Below are positions 11,426 through 22,100 of a stretch of 64,000 bases of DNA, in pieces. The position numbers were made by a program, and so were the translations under genes. The first letter of the stretch is position 1; each line of letters begins with the position of its first letter. The notes beneath the pieces are model-generated. The model was given only the letters and a program-made list of their open reading frames with translations, was not told the DNA's origin and searched no databases. This DNA is from Diphasiastrum complanatum. Taxonomy: Eukaryota; Streptophyta; Lycopodiopsida; Lycopodiales; Lycopodiaceae. Location: positions 36,554,361-36,618,360 of the forward strand of contig CM055106.1 in NCBI GenBank assembly GCA_029204225.1, given 5' to 3'.

Positions 11426-11880
11426 CATCATTAGAACCTTCATCTTCTTCACGAATGGCGTCGGACATAGCAGATTTAGGAGTAAAATACTCTTCGCTAG
11501 GTTTAAGCTCTTTTTGGATGTGTTTGGAAAGACCAACGAAAAACCATATGATCAACATTTTATCAGTTGGTTGTTTTTGGACTTGACTTTTGAGATGTTT
11601 AAAGCGTCAATATAGTCATGTACACGTTCATCTTTTTTTATTTTTATATTACTAAGGCGTACAAATGGGCTTTCTGTGAGTTGGAAAGGTTGGAAACGTT
11701 TAATAAAAGACTCTTTCAACTCTGACCAGTCTTGTCGATCGTCATGATCGAGGTTGATAAATCACTTTCGTGCTTTATCTACCATGGTCATCGAAAAAAG
11801 TTGGACTTTTGCATTGTCAGTATATTCTCTATATACTTCGCATGCATTCTCAAATAATTGTAAAAATGTATGAGGGCATG
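11426..11880 (-). pseudogene. Gypsy G2: second, partial gag copy
   Basis: Minus-strand reading gives K-E-S-F-I-K-R-F-Q-P-F followed by E-S-P-F-V-R-L-S-N-I-K-I, closely matching 10352-10555 of the first gag copy (K-E-A-F-I-K-H-F-K-P-F, E-S-P-F-V-K-L-S-N-I-K-M). It continues to S-A-M-S-D-A-I-R-E-E-D, where the other copy reads A-M-S-D-A-I-W-K-E-D, and then enters the 25-bp array. This is a tandem or nested partial duplication of gag. Which copy is older cannot be told. Confidence 0.7.
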
Positions 11881-11884
11881 CGAA

Positions 11885-12260
11885 AAATATCGAAACAACT
11901 TTAAAAAAACGCGAACTCAAAAATCGCGAAAATAATTCAAGTTGGAAAATTCAGAGAAAAAAAGACAAAAAATCTCCAAAAAAAAAAAAACGTGAAACAA
12001 CGCGAAAAACGTGAAAAATCTCGAAAAAAATTGAAATAACTCAAAAAAACGTGAAAATTTAAAAAAAAAACATAAAAACGAAAACGAAAATACAAAGATT
12101 CTCAAAAATCCTAGAAAAATTGATTGGGAAAAACTCGAAAATCCTCAAAAAACTGATTGGGAAAAACTCAAAAATCCTTGAAAAAATTCAGAAAAACTCA
12201 AAAATTTCAAAAAAGAACTCGAAAATTTTAAAAAAAATTTGGCAAATGCAAACAAAATTT
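11885..12260. repeat. A-rich low-complexity block with recurring CGAAAA/CGTGAAAA words
   Basis: A very A-rich plus strand built from short variants of AAAACTCGAAAATC and CGTGAAAAATCTCG, including runs of 8-13 A. It contains many CG dinucleotides for such an AT-rich tract. It sits upstream of the gag copies, on the side where a leader would be expected for the minus-strand G2 element, but no PBS was found. Open frames across it are compositional artefacts. Confidence 0.75.
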
Positions 12261-13947
12261 TGGCAGATGGAATTTTGTCGTGGATGCAAAAAAAAGTGGC
12301 AGATAAAAATTGAGAGGGGAATATTCTATCGGATGCAATTCTGAAGTCTGTTTGTTGGATGTAAATGATGGATGGAAATGGACTGTTCTTCTGCCCCCAA
12401 AAAAATAAAGGTTAGAAACAGTGGGATGAAAATTTGATGTTTCGGATTGTCAATGTCCATAAATGCAACAAGCGGTGGCGGTGGGTTTCCGAAACGTGGT
12501 GTGTCAAATTGCATGGGTGTGAAGGATCAACAGGAGCGTTCGAAAGCGATTTAAGATCTGACAAAGAGAAATCTGAAAGGCGAGCTTGGGAAATGAGAAA
12601 TGCACGACAACAAGCAAGTAAGCAATAGCGATTCAGAATTGAAAAAGTGTGTTTGAAAAACGAGTTCTATGGATCGAAATCGAAGAAGATTATCAAAAGC
12701 AAAATGGCGCCAATAAATGTCATCTCTCTCTACTTCAACGTTTGCTACCGCAACTATTCAATATTCGCGACTGGCACTACTGATCTAATAGTGCCTATTC
12801 AAAATCTGTTAGCAGTGACTCTCTCAATGTTTGTTGCTACTTCACTCGTTCTACTTCTCAACAATTCTAGTCCTCTGTCAGAATCTACTCAGTGACAACT
12901 CTCCTTCTGTCTACAGCATGGCATGGATTCACGTCGTTACAAATCTATATGCAATGGCTCAGTCACAAAATCTAGTTGTAGTATAATAGTGATGTACCGG
13001 CCTGTATAAGGCACACCTACGACCTAATTCAGAACCTTATTTGATAATGGTAGTTCATCTTGAATATAGGATCTGTTAAAAACTCGTTTTCTACTTTCTA
13101 CAGTTTTGTTTTAGTTCTTTCTTTATGGTTACGGTCCGTAGATTATTACTAAACTAAACTAAGCAAGAATGGAGAATTAAACTAAATCTACTCCTATTGA
13201 AATTAAAGAATCAACATCAGCTCAACAACTTCTAAACTAAAGCAATGGAATCCTAAAAAGTGCTTCCTACAACTGTCACTCAATAGTTGTAAGAAGAACT
13301 CCTCGGGGAGTAGAAACCAGGAGACATCAAAAAATAGTGGAATGGTAGATCAATCCCCATGTCTTGCACATCTACTTGATACTAATTCCAAACCAAACTT
13401 TAAGAGAAGAAAACATCAACAAGCACATTCATACATCAGTACCCAAACAAAAATGCATGAAGATGGACCATGAGAAGAAATTCACATAGAATGATCTTCA
13501 ATTAACAAAACAACAACATTTCAATACAAAATACATGCTTTAGAACTCGTGGAGGAGGCCTTTATTTATAGCCACAAGCTGTAGAACCCAATTACATATT
13601 ATTTTGGAGTCCACCTCTTGCAACAGAGTGAATCCCAATCTATAATAATTTGAGTTCCACCTCTTACTTGAAAAAAAGAGGCCTCTTTATTAAGAAATGC
13701 AACTCAAGTTGAGATAATCTAATTTGCTAGCTCCCACATGGCTATCCATCTTTCGGGACATACCATGGGGCGCTCAGAACTGTATATTTTAGCCTAGCAC
13801 TATAATTCTCGTGCTCTCAGACTCGGCTCTCAACTTCATCTATGCTAGAAGCCCCTTTTGAGTGGAGAGGCTCTGCATCGACACCTTGGGGCATGGCATC
13901 AGCTAACATCCTCAGCCCTCCGTGCTGATCCCACCACACCAGAGGGT
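12261..13947. other. Unassigned, probably LTR-derived DNA
   Basis: No supported gene. A TATAAATA-type box is readable on the minus strand at about 13561-13572 (plus TTTATTTATAGCC), so part of 13000-13800 may be an LTR belonging to the minus-strand gypsy relic. Short inverted TTGTAGG/CAACTAT-type pairs occur near 13268-13292. Borders and a primer-binding site could not be identified. Confidence 0.35.
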
Positions 13948-14830
13948 ATGGCGCCGCCAGAAACACTAGTTGAAGATGACGACACTGGCGTGTAGACCAT
14001 CCGGACTACAACATTGACAACCCCAGCAAGTGCCACACTACTGGCTGCTCCCACAGATCTTATGACAGCCTACCAGGCCTTGGAAACTTTTATCCAAGAC
14101 ACGGTAGTGTCCAAAACCTCATTGGACAGCCGTGTACTACAATTGGCGATCAATAACACCCAACTGGGAGCAGACATCACGAAGCTGCAACAAGAATTGA
14201 TGATAGCTCAGCAACATGAGCTAGATGAGCAAAAGGAGATTCTGAAACTACAACAAAAAGAAGACAACCTCAATCAGTACATCCAAAGCCTCTTCAAAGT
14301 AGCTACGGATGCTTTGGCGAAAGTCCAGGAGCTTCAAGCAGAAGCCTCACAACGACTTGCCCCCCACAACTCCAAATTTACGAGATAGAGAATACATGTT
14401 TGGGAGCAGAGGTGCAAGTGTTACAAAATGAGAAGACTGTCTGGCTAGCTCAACCGGCACCTGATACAAGGCTGTTATCACAAGCTGAAATGAATTTATT
14501 TCGGCATCAGGTGCAGGTTTACAACCAAACCCTAAACAACTAGCATGCGAAATTTGATAAGTACAGGGCAAGTGCCAATCAGGATGGGCTCAGGCAAAGC
14601 AAGCCCTCAAGGCTTGCCAAAAGTTTATGGAGCAAAAATCTCAATCAGTCTCGGTGGCAATTCCAACGCCACTTATCTTCGATGCTGCACAGGCAAGCTC
14701 TAGCCAAGATAAGGGAAAACAAGCAAAAAGGGCGAGTAGTCCAGATCAAGGCTCGGGTGCACAGGATCAGGGGCCCTAGGATACAAGAGCCAATAATCAA
14801 GGGCAAGACACAGGCCTAGACACGAGGCAA
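13948..14830 (+). pseudogene. Unrecognised coiled-coil gag-like ORF (premature TAG)
   Basis: The likely start is M-A-P-P-E-T-L-V-E-D-D-D. A TAG follows after 15 codons, then an open segment of about 130 residues (to 14388) is dominated by heptad-like Leu/Gln/Glu spacing (I-T-K-L-Q-Q-E-L, I-L-K-L-Q-Q-K-E-D-N-L), which predicts a coiled coil. Beyond 14388 the reading is Gln/Ala/Lys-rich with stops. There are no zinc-knuckle or enzyme motifs. It resembles 5129-6804 in composition and ends where the copia Y LTR begins, so it probably belongs to a gypsy-type element truncated by that insertion. Confidence 0.4.
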
Positions 14831-14840
14831 ACACCAGTCT

Positions 14841-14972
14841 TGTTGGAAATTAAGCCCACAATTGTCTCCTTGGTGAATGACTAATTTCTATCTCATGACT
14901 CTTCCTGCATATTTATTGATCATTGATCTAGGGTCAGGTGAAACCAACTTTGGTTCAACGTCTGCTCATCTG
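14841..14972 (+). mobile_element. Copia Y, left LTR, first part
   Basis: Starts TGTTGGAAATTAAGCC, matching the start of the Y LTR at 19332 almost base for base. It is interrupted after ...CTCATCTG by a solo LTR of the X family. The flank before it reads AGTCT, one mismatch from AGTAT after the right LTR, a tentative target duplication. Confidence 0.82.
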
Positions 14973-15632
14973 TGTAAAAATTACAGCAAATAAGGATCCT
15001 AAAACACTTGAAATGATGAGGGAAACAATAGATTATGATTTCATAAGATTAGCACAAGTTAAACCATCAAAATCCATCAAAAATCTATGCTTGAACCTCA
15101 CTAAATGGCCCAAATCCTTGAAGAAGGATTCACACGTGTGAAAGTACGGCCTTCCGCAGTCTGAATACTGTACACCAGACCTACATTCAATCCTATAATC
15201 ATTAGTAATCACAAGTACTCAAACAATTATGAACATAGAGAGCAATTGCACCATTATGAGAGAAAAAACATGAAATTGCTTGATTGATTTTGGTGAGATA
15301 TCATCACCTATATATACATGATCCATCACGGTTTTGGGCAGGTATGAGTAGCCCTAAACCTATCCCTAATGCTAGTTTTGGTGGATCTTTTATCCCTACC
15401 AAGTTAGGGTTGGAATCTTGGAGATCCCTCAACAATGCAAAAATTACCAGAAATAGCTCCTATTTTTTCTCCCTTGTATCTAAGCATAATTTGGACTCAT
15501 TCCAAAGGTTCTAACACTTAGGTCTACTTGAGAACATCCTTATGAATGGAATCCTATGCTATTTGCAACCATCTAACTATTTACAAGTCATATGACCAAA
15601 ACTAGTCAAGCTAGAATTGTGAATTTTTGACA
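14973..15632 (-). mobile_element. Solo LTR of the copia X family (660 bp), inserted into the Y LTR
   Basis: Runs TGTAAAAATTAC...GAATTTTTGACA and is the reverse complement of the X 3' LTR at 17948-18603. It is flanked by a perfect 5-bp duplication, ATCTG (14968-14972 and 15633-15637). The uninterrupted site is visible in the other Y LTR at 19459-19463, where ATCTG occurs once. No internal sequence remains, as expected after LTR-LTR recombination. A TATATATA box (near 15303) and the palindrome TTCACACGTGTGAA (15129-15142) are inside. Confidence 0.93.
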
Positions 15633-15842
15633 ATCTGATACCTGCAGAAATTACAAACTTAGACAGCCAATTTATTTGAAGAACATCTACAACGGGGTTC
15701 CGGCTGATCTCTAGCAAAGGGTAACCAATCCTATCATAATTTCAAGTTCAGATGTTAAGTTCAATAACTTGAAGCCATTGAAGACTTGGCCATCTACAAG
15801 GACTTCCACAAAATTAGTATTCAGAACAAGTCTGCAGAAATA
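15633..15842 (+). mobile_element. Copia Y, left LTR, second part
   Basis: Continues the Y LTR after the solo-LTR insertion, beginning with the duplicated ATCTG. It matches 19459-19670 (the stretch beginning AATTACAAACTTAGACAGCC) with scattered substitutions. The match stops near 15842, where CGCGACAG-containing sequence replaces the expected continuation. Confidence 0.78.
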
Positions 15843-16300
15843 CGTTACTTTCGCGACAGTTTGCAAAAATACTCTAAGTGTCGCGACAGTCTACAGAAAT
15901 GAACTATGTTTTCCATAGTGTCGTCTTTTTCGCATTTCCTCAAAATGCGAAACTAGCATAGCTCAATAGTTTAAATGATTTTGCAGCAGTTCAAAGTTTA
16001 AACTATTTTGCCACAGTTCAAAGTTCAACCATTTTAGGGCACCTTCTACTTTTTTGCAAAAATGCGAAGAAAGAGAAAACTTCTGAAGGTCATCTACTTT
16101 CAAGAGTTAAACTGTTTTAGGGCACCTTCGGCTTTTTCACAAAAACTCGAAGAGAGAGAAAAAATGTCGAAGGTCATCTACTTTGAACAGAGGAACATTC
16201 CCAGCCACTTCCCAAATTTGCGAAGTGAGAGAAAGTCACTTCCCTTATAAAGCAAAGTGAGAGAATTTGTAATGCCCTCGTCCACGTCAACATTCCCTAT
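15843..16300. repeat. Short tandem repeats joining copia Y and copia X remnants
   Basis: Contains two copies of a CGCGACAGT[T/C]T[G/A]CA word (15852-15900), about 2.5 copies of a 27-bp AGTTTAAA...CAGTTCAA unit (15969-16030), and two roughly 83-bp units (about 16027-16110 and 16111-16194) sharing TTTTAGGGCACCTTC and GAAGGTCATCTACTTT. A TTATAAAG box near 16245 could be an LTR promoter. Which element it comes from is not clear. Confidence 0.55.
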
Positions 16301-16328
16301 GGGTTGACAATGTACACTATGTACAGTT

Positions 16329-17933
16329 GGCAAAGGACAGCAAGTTGAGGGTATCTCATCCACTTCTTATGCTTTATCTAGTTTTGAAGAACCGTCTAAT
16401 GTTGAAGATGCATTGAACTCCAAAGAATGGTATAAAGCTATGTTGGATGAGTATGATGCCTTGATTGAGAATGAAACTTGGTTGCTTGTTGAGAGATCTC
16501 AAAGGAATGTAATAGGATGCAAGTGGGTCTTCAAGCTTAAGTTGAATGCAAATGGGAGTGTTAACAAACATAAAGCAAGATTAGTTGCAAAAGGTTATGC
16601 TCAAGAGAGAGGGATAGACTATGAGGAAACTTTTGCACCCGTGGCCAAGATGGTCACAATAAGGCTAATCATTGCACTTGCATCACATTTTGGATGGATT
16701 CTATGTCAAATGGATGTCTCTAATGCTTTCTTGAATGGTTTTTTGGAAGAGGATATCTTTATGGAGCAGCCACAAGGGTTCATCAAGCATGGAATGGAGA
16801 ACAAAGTATGCCATCTCCAAAGAAGCATCTATGGCTTGAAGCAAGCCTCGAGATCTTGGAATTCAAGACTACATTGCTATCTTATTTCACTTTCTTTTGT
16901 TCAAAGTGAATATGATCCCACTATTTACATTAAGTTTGATGATGTTGGTATTGTACTTTTACTCATTTATGTAGATGACATCATCATTAGTGGAAATAGT
17001 GTTGATGGTATTGAAAAAATCAAGATAGATCTATCCTTAGAGTTCAAGATGGTAGATCTAGGGTGTCTTCACTTCATCTTACGCATAGAAGTACTTAGAG
17101 GGTCTGATTTTATTTTTATAAGTCAAGTAAACTATGCTCAAAGTCTTTTGAAGAAGTTTAAGATGGAAGTATGCAAAAGTGTTGACACACCAATGGAGCA
17201 AGATGTAAAAGTGCCAAATGAAGATGATGAAAGATCCTTCATGGACATCACTTTGTTTAGGCAACTTATAGGTTCCTTAATGTGGATCACTATAACTAGA
17301 CCAAATATTAGCTTTAGTGTATGTAGGTTGAGCCAATCCATGCAAAAGCCATTGAATATCCATTGGAAAAAGGCTAAGAGGATTCTAAGATACATCTCGG
17401 GTACATTGGATTTTGGGATTCTATATAGAGGAGATGTGATTAACCTTCATGCATTTAGTGATTCAGATTTTGCAGGGGACAAGAGGGATAGGAAATCAAC
17501 AAGTGCCTATTCAACTTTCATAGGAGAAGGTGTGGTTTCGTGGCTTTCAAAAAAACAAGAAACTATATCTCTATCTTCAACCGAGGCCGAGTACAAAGCT
17601 TTGACAACCACTACAAAGGAGGTACTTTGGATCAAGAGATTATTGGTGGAACTAAAGATCATGGATTCAGAGGAGGCACCAATCATCGACAATGACAATA
17701 TATCAGCCCAACACCTTGCATCTAACCCAATCTTCCATGCAAGATCTAAGCACATTGAGATATGCCATCACTTTGTGAGAGAAATGGTGCAAGCCAAGGA
17801 GATTGCTTTGGAGCATGTTCCAAGCAATGAATGTGTAGCTGATATACTTACTAAACCACTTCAAAAGACACCTTTTATGAAGTTCAGATCATCACTTGGA
17901 GTGATTAGTAAAGCAATGATTGAACCAAGCTAG
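16329..17933 (+). pseudogene. Copia X: reverse transcriptase and RNase H (open, but gag, protease and integrase missing)
   Basis: A single open frame covers the copia RT core: K-A-R-L-V-A-K-G-Y, F-A-P-V-A-K-M, D-V-S-N-A-F-L-N-G and the catalytic Y-V-D-D at 16968-16979. RNase H follows with D-S-D-F-A-G-D, S-L-S-S-T-E-A-E-Y and A-D-I-L-T-K-P-L. RT copies the RNA into cDNA and RNase H removes the RNA strand, inside the particle. The key acidic residues are intact. The frame enters from 16329 without a start codon, and gag, protease and integrase are absent, so this is a 5'-truncated element. PPT and 3' LTR follow directly. Confidence 0.93.
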
Positions 17934-17936
17934 ATA

Positions 17937-17947
17937 GTGAGGAGGAG
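17937..17947 (+). other. Polypurine tract of copia X
   Basis: GTGAGGAGGAG directly precedes the TGTTAAAAATTC start of the 3' LTR, the normal place for plus-strand priming. Confidence 0.8.
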
Positions 17948-18603
17948 TGTTAAAAATTCACAATTCTAGCTTGACTAGTTTTGGTCATATGACTTGTAAA
18001 TAGTTAGATGGTTGCAAATAGCATAGGATTCCATTCATAAGGATGTTCTCAAGTAGACCTAAGTGTTAGAACCTTTGGAATGAGTCCAAATTATGCTTAG
18101 ATACAAGGGAGAAAAAATAGGAGCTATTTTTGGTAATTTTTGCATTGTTGAGGGATCTCCAAGATTCCAACCCTAACTTGGTAGGGATGAAAGATCCACC
18201 AAAATTAGCATTAGGGATAGGTTTAGGGCTACTCATACCTGCCCAAAACCGTGATGGATCATGTATATATAGGTGATGATATCTCACCAAAATCAATCAA
18301 GCAATTTCATGTTTTTTCTCTCATAATGGTGCAATTGCTCTCTATGTTCAAAATTGTTTGAGTACTTGTGATTACTAATGATTATAGGATTGAATGTAGG
18401 TCTGGTGTACAGTACTCTGTGGGAGGCCGTACTTTCACACGTGTGAATCCTTCTTCAAGGATTTGGGCCATTTAGTGAGGTTCAAGCATAGATTTTTGAT
18501 GGATTTTGATGGTTCAACTTGTGCTAATCTTATGAAATCATAATCTATTGTTTCCCTCATCATTTCAAGTGTTTTAGGATCCTTATTTGCTGTAATTTTT
18601 ACA
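17948..18603 (+). mobile_element. Copia X: 3' LTR (656 bp)
   Basis: Runs TGTTAAAAATTC...GTAATTTTTACA, with matching short inverted ends. A TATATATA box lies near 18264. The palindrome TTCACACGTGTGAA (18434-18447) is about 170 bp downstream of it, so it should be transcribed. Its inverted relative is the solo LTR at 14973-15632. The sequence after it (ATAGT...) belongs to copia Y. Confidence 0.9.
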
Positions 18604-19318
18604 ATAGTGAAGTACTCGACATAGCAAAGTACCCCTATCATTCACTAATAGGATCTTTGATATATGCAATGCTGTGTACTAGACCAGATTTAACATACAT
18701 TGTTAGCACGTTAAGTCAATTCATGTCTAATCCTAGGATCTCTCATTGGAAAGTATTAAAGAGTGATGAGATATATTCTAAGAAGTTTAGATTTCATTGT
18801 ATGTTATGATGGAAATGCTATCGACCTACTCGTCCTGCGAGGCTACTCCAACTCAGATTGGGGAGGAACAGTCTCTACCAAAAAAATCTACCTCTGGAAT
18901 CTGTTTCTATCTGGCAGGGAGACCGATTTCGTGAATCTCAAGGAAGCAGAAATCAGTTGCGCTTTCTTTGACAGAGGCAGAGTACATCGCAACATGTCAA
19001 GCTTCAAAAGAAGCTATATGGATCAGGTCATTACTTCATGACTTGCATCACACTCAGTTCAATGCTACCACCATTCTGTGTGACAACTTGAGCTGTATTT
19101 CACTGTCACTGAATCCCAGATTTTATGGCAAATCCAAGCACATAGAAATTCAATATCATTTTATTCGGGAGAAAGTTTTCTTAGGGCAACTGATCCTTCA
19201 ATACTGCTCCACAACTGAAATGGTTGCAGACATCTTCACCAAAGCGCTTTCCAAGATCAGGCATCAGAAGTTCTTCAACATGCTGAACCTGACGAAGATG
19301 CCAAGGCACCAACCATGA
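18604..19318 (+). pseudogene. Copia Y: end of RT and RNase H, frameshifted
   Basis: Reading across frames gives the copia pattern C-T-R-P-D-L-T-Y, G-Y-S-N-S-D-W-G-G, S-T-S-G-I-C-F-Y-L and S-V-A-L-S-L-T-E-A-E-Y-I-A. An open stretch follows (18968-19318) with H-I-E-I-Q-Y-H-F-I-R-E-K and M-V-A-D-I-F-T-K-A-L, the usual RNase H C-terminus. At least two frameshifts and several stops disable it. The upstream pol of Y is missing because the X remnant lies where it should be. Confidence 0.88.
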
Positions 19319-19322
19319 CCTT

Positions 19323-19330
19323 AAGGGGGA
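19323..19330 (+). other. Polypurine tract of copia Y
   Basis: AAGGGGGA two bases before the TGTTGGAAAT LTR start. Confidence 0.8.
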
Positions 19331-19331
19331 C

Positions 19332-19953
19332 TGTTGGAAATTAAGCCCACAATTGTCTCCTTGGTGAATGACTAATTTCTATCTCATGATTCTTCCTGCA
19401 TGTTTATTGATCATTGATCTAGGATCAGGTGGAACAAACTTTGGTTCAACGTCTACTCATCTGATACTTCAGGAATTACAAACTTAGACAGCCAATTTAT
19501 TTGAAGAACATCTACAACGGGCTTCTGGCTGATCTCCAGCAAAGGGTAACTAATCCTATTATAATTTCAAATTCAGATGTTAAGTTCAATAACATGAAGT
19601 CATTGAAAACTTGGCCATCTTCAATGACTTCCACGAAATTAGCATTCAAAACAAGTCTGCAGAAATACACTAAGTGATTATCTTTTAGCATAAGCTGTCT
19701 ATTAGACTGCTTTTGCACCCAGCAAGCTGATTAGAACGTGAGAGCTGTTCCGCAATATTCTTGCTCAAAGACTAAAACTTATCTACCACAACTCTAAGGA
19801 TATCTGTAGCAAATCCCAAAGTGTCATTTGGCAAGTGCCACCTCGATTCATTATAATAATGGTGCATTCCTTTTAGGGTAAAGCCAATTGTTATAAAAGG
19901 ATAGATCAGACTTCATTCTTCTCTCTCTGAGTTGATTTGTTACTTCATTGACA
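19332..19953 (+). mobile_element. Copia Y: 3' LTR (about 622 bp)
   Basis: Starts TGTTGGAAATTAAGCC. The best end is ...CTTCATTGACA at 19953, followed by AGTAT, a near match to AGTCT before the left LTR. A TTATAAAAGG box near 19891 is a plausible promoter. It preserves the empty ATCTG target that the solo X LTR occupies in the left copy. Confidence 0.75.
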
Positions 19954-20340
19954 AGTATAGATTATTTGTAATAATCTATCACAAATACAATTTGTTTATG
20001 AGTGATTCATATACCAGAGTAAGCAAAGAAATTTGCTTAGCATTATCAAAGTAAGATAGCAAACGTACTACATCTCTGTTATTTGATTTTATAATAAATA
20101 GACTACTTACGCATTCATTCATCTTATCGAGATTCTTTGCTATTATAGTTTGTCGCATCCTACCTACAATAATTGAGAGATCCAAAGCATATTGAGTTAT
20201 TGTCATTCGTTTCTTAATTCTGCAAAACAAAAAAGAAAAGAATGATAATTCACATAGCTCAACTATAAAAATGTGTGTTTGGTCATGTGTTTGCATAAAT
20301 GTTGACATTTTGTGGAATAGTTATTCAACTTCATGGTCAC
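19954..20340. other. Flank of copia Y with one unassigned minus-strand ORF
   Basis: A 109-codon open frame on the minus strand (19979-20308) includes M-T-I-T-Q-Y-A-L-D-L-S-I-I-V-G-R-M-R-Q and N-R-D-V-V-R-L-L-S-Y-F-D-N-A-K-Q. The second half looks like helical protein sequence and could be a decayed exon, but no family was recognised and no splice pattern supports it. Confidence 0.25.
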
Positions 20341-20990
20341 ATATTTCCAATAATGCACATGACTAGATCTAGCATATGCAGTAAGCACATTGTGTCGATA
20401 CATGTCAAATCCAAGCATGTCTAATTGGAAGACTCTTTAAAACGATTTAAGGTGCATTCAATATACAAAACATTATGTAGTAAGCTATGTAGGGAATCAA
20501 GAGAATGCACTCATTCTTGAAGCCTACTCAAACTCAGACTAGGTTGGAGACTTGGACACAAGCAAGTTCACATCTAGCCGTGTTTATTTTCTTGTTGGAG
20601 GAACCATTTCATGGAATACCAGGAAACATAGATGTGTTTTCTTGTCCTCTACTAAATATGAATTCATAGTAGCCACCTAGGTAGTGAAAGCAGTAATTTG
20701 GCTCAGAAGACTAGTATTGCAGGACCTTAATTTTTAATAGCTCATACCAACAATTTTGCATTTTGACAGTGAACGCTGCAATGCCTTTGTTTGAATCCAA
20801 GGTATAACTCTCATACCAAGCACATAAAAACTCTATTCTATTTCTCGAGGGAGAAGTTTCAAGAAAAAGAGAGAGAATTTGTTCACTTCATACGAATAGA
20901 ATCTTAGTGCATTTATTAACAAAATCATTGCCAAAGACTAAGCAACACATGATGATACAAATCTCACACATAGGATGGTAGGTTTCTATA
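20341..20990 (+). pseudogene. Copia RNase H remnant
   Basis: A highly decayed frame still reads A-Y-S-N-S-D, F-L-V-G-G-T-I-S-W-N-T-R-K, C-V-F-L-S-S-T-K-Y-E-F-I-V-A-T and V-I-W-L-R-R-L, the order of copia RNase H motifs (Y-S-D-A-D-W, I-S-W-x-S-K, L-S-S-T-E-A-E-Y). Stops are frequent. Both LTRs are unrecognised. Confidence 0.7.
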
Positions 20991-21599
20991 GCCAAATGTT
21001 GCATCATAAATGTTAGCTTTCAAATTTGTCACAAAATGACAAAAAGGAAATTCAGCATCTACAATATTCATGTATTTTTTGACTTGTTCACACACTAGCT
21101 CAATAATCATGCTCTTAATACAACATACATTTGTCGTAGCCTTTTTTCTTCCTTCAGTGCAAGTGCTAGCTCAAGAAGAAGCTGAGTTCCATATTCTATA
21201 GAAGCATGTTGGCGTAGGCAAAAAGTGGCATGATTTTGCATCTAAAATAGTATACAATGATCTCTTACTAGTCTCTTATCATGTAACAATCGTTCTCTTT
21301 TCACAAGTTTATCCAATAATTTAAGATTGTTCATCCATTAACATCATCTACTAGTCAGCTCTTTAATTTGCAGATAGTGATAAAAAATAGCACGATTCAT
21401 TCATCATCAAGTAAAGACCCACAAGAGAACAACTGAGTGTTAGAAAGTTGCTACAACGCTTGTCGTGATTTGCTACGTGAATCACGATCTTAAGTTTTTT
21501 TTTCTTTTCGTCGCGGACATCGCAAAACACCTCGCAATGAAGTCGTCGGATTTCGACATGTTTCAAACACATCGGAGTCCAACATTTGTTGTTTGCCGG
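20991..21599. other. No gene seen
   Basis: AT-rich sequence without a usable frame. From about 21475 words such as CGTCGCGGACATCGC and GTCGTCGGATTTCGACAT appear. They resemble the GACGTCGGA repeats at 22660-22830 and hint at the edge of the same CACTA element. Confidence 0.4.
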
Positions 21600-21660
21600 G
21601 TTCTAGGACAACAATCAGGATGTTTGGACTCTAGGATCCGATGTGGACGTCGCTAGGATG

Positions 21661-22100
21661 CATGGAATGGGCAATCCTAGGTTGGGCTCAAGCAGAAAGG
21701 CGGGCTTGCAAGCCAGCATGGTAAGTGAATCTAAACTATTCTTACAGTTTGTATTTAATTTTATATGATGTCTTTTTCTAATATGTATTAACATTAGCTA
21801 CTCAAATTTAGCATCAAACTAAATTCAATTTAAATTGAATGGATAGTTGGCAGACTATGGACGTCTCCCAATTAAAGAGGAGTACGACTTTGTCTTCAGA
21901 GAATCATACGAGGCATTAGTCGACAAATTGAAGAGCGAAGGCAATCCCCCATGTGTAAGTTGCTTTCAAACATTATTTAAACTTCATATATTATTGTTGT
22001 GTAAACTCTTAACCATCAGTATGATGTTGCATTAAATACTAATGTGCCTTCTTTGCTTGTGCTCATGTAGAGCGGACATCATGACAACGATGACGAGTAG
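21661..22100 (+). pseudogene. C-terminal exons of a CACTA accessory transposase-like gene (tentative)
   Basis: Two internal splice patterns are readable. An exon ends near 21719 before GTAAGTGAAT. The next starts after TTGGCAG (about 21853), encodes Y-G-R-L-P-I-K-E-E-Y-D-F-V-F-R-E-S-Y-E and ends before GTAAGT at 21956. The last (about 22070-22100) reads S-G-H-H-D-N-D-D-E-stop after TGTAG. The motif is consistent with C-termini of plant Ptta/En-Spm type transposase proteins, from memory only. The related N-terminal part lies on the opposite strand at 22835-23221, so this locus is rearranged. Confidence 0.4.

Noticed and set aside
19979-20308. Host gene exon
   Set aside because: The 109-codon frame has no recognised family and no flanking splice logic; kept only as a low-confidence note.
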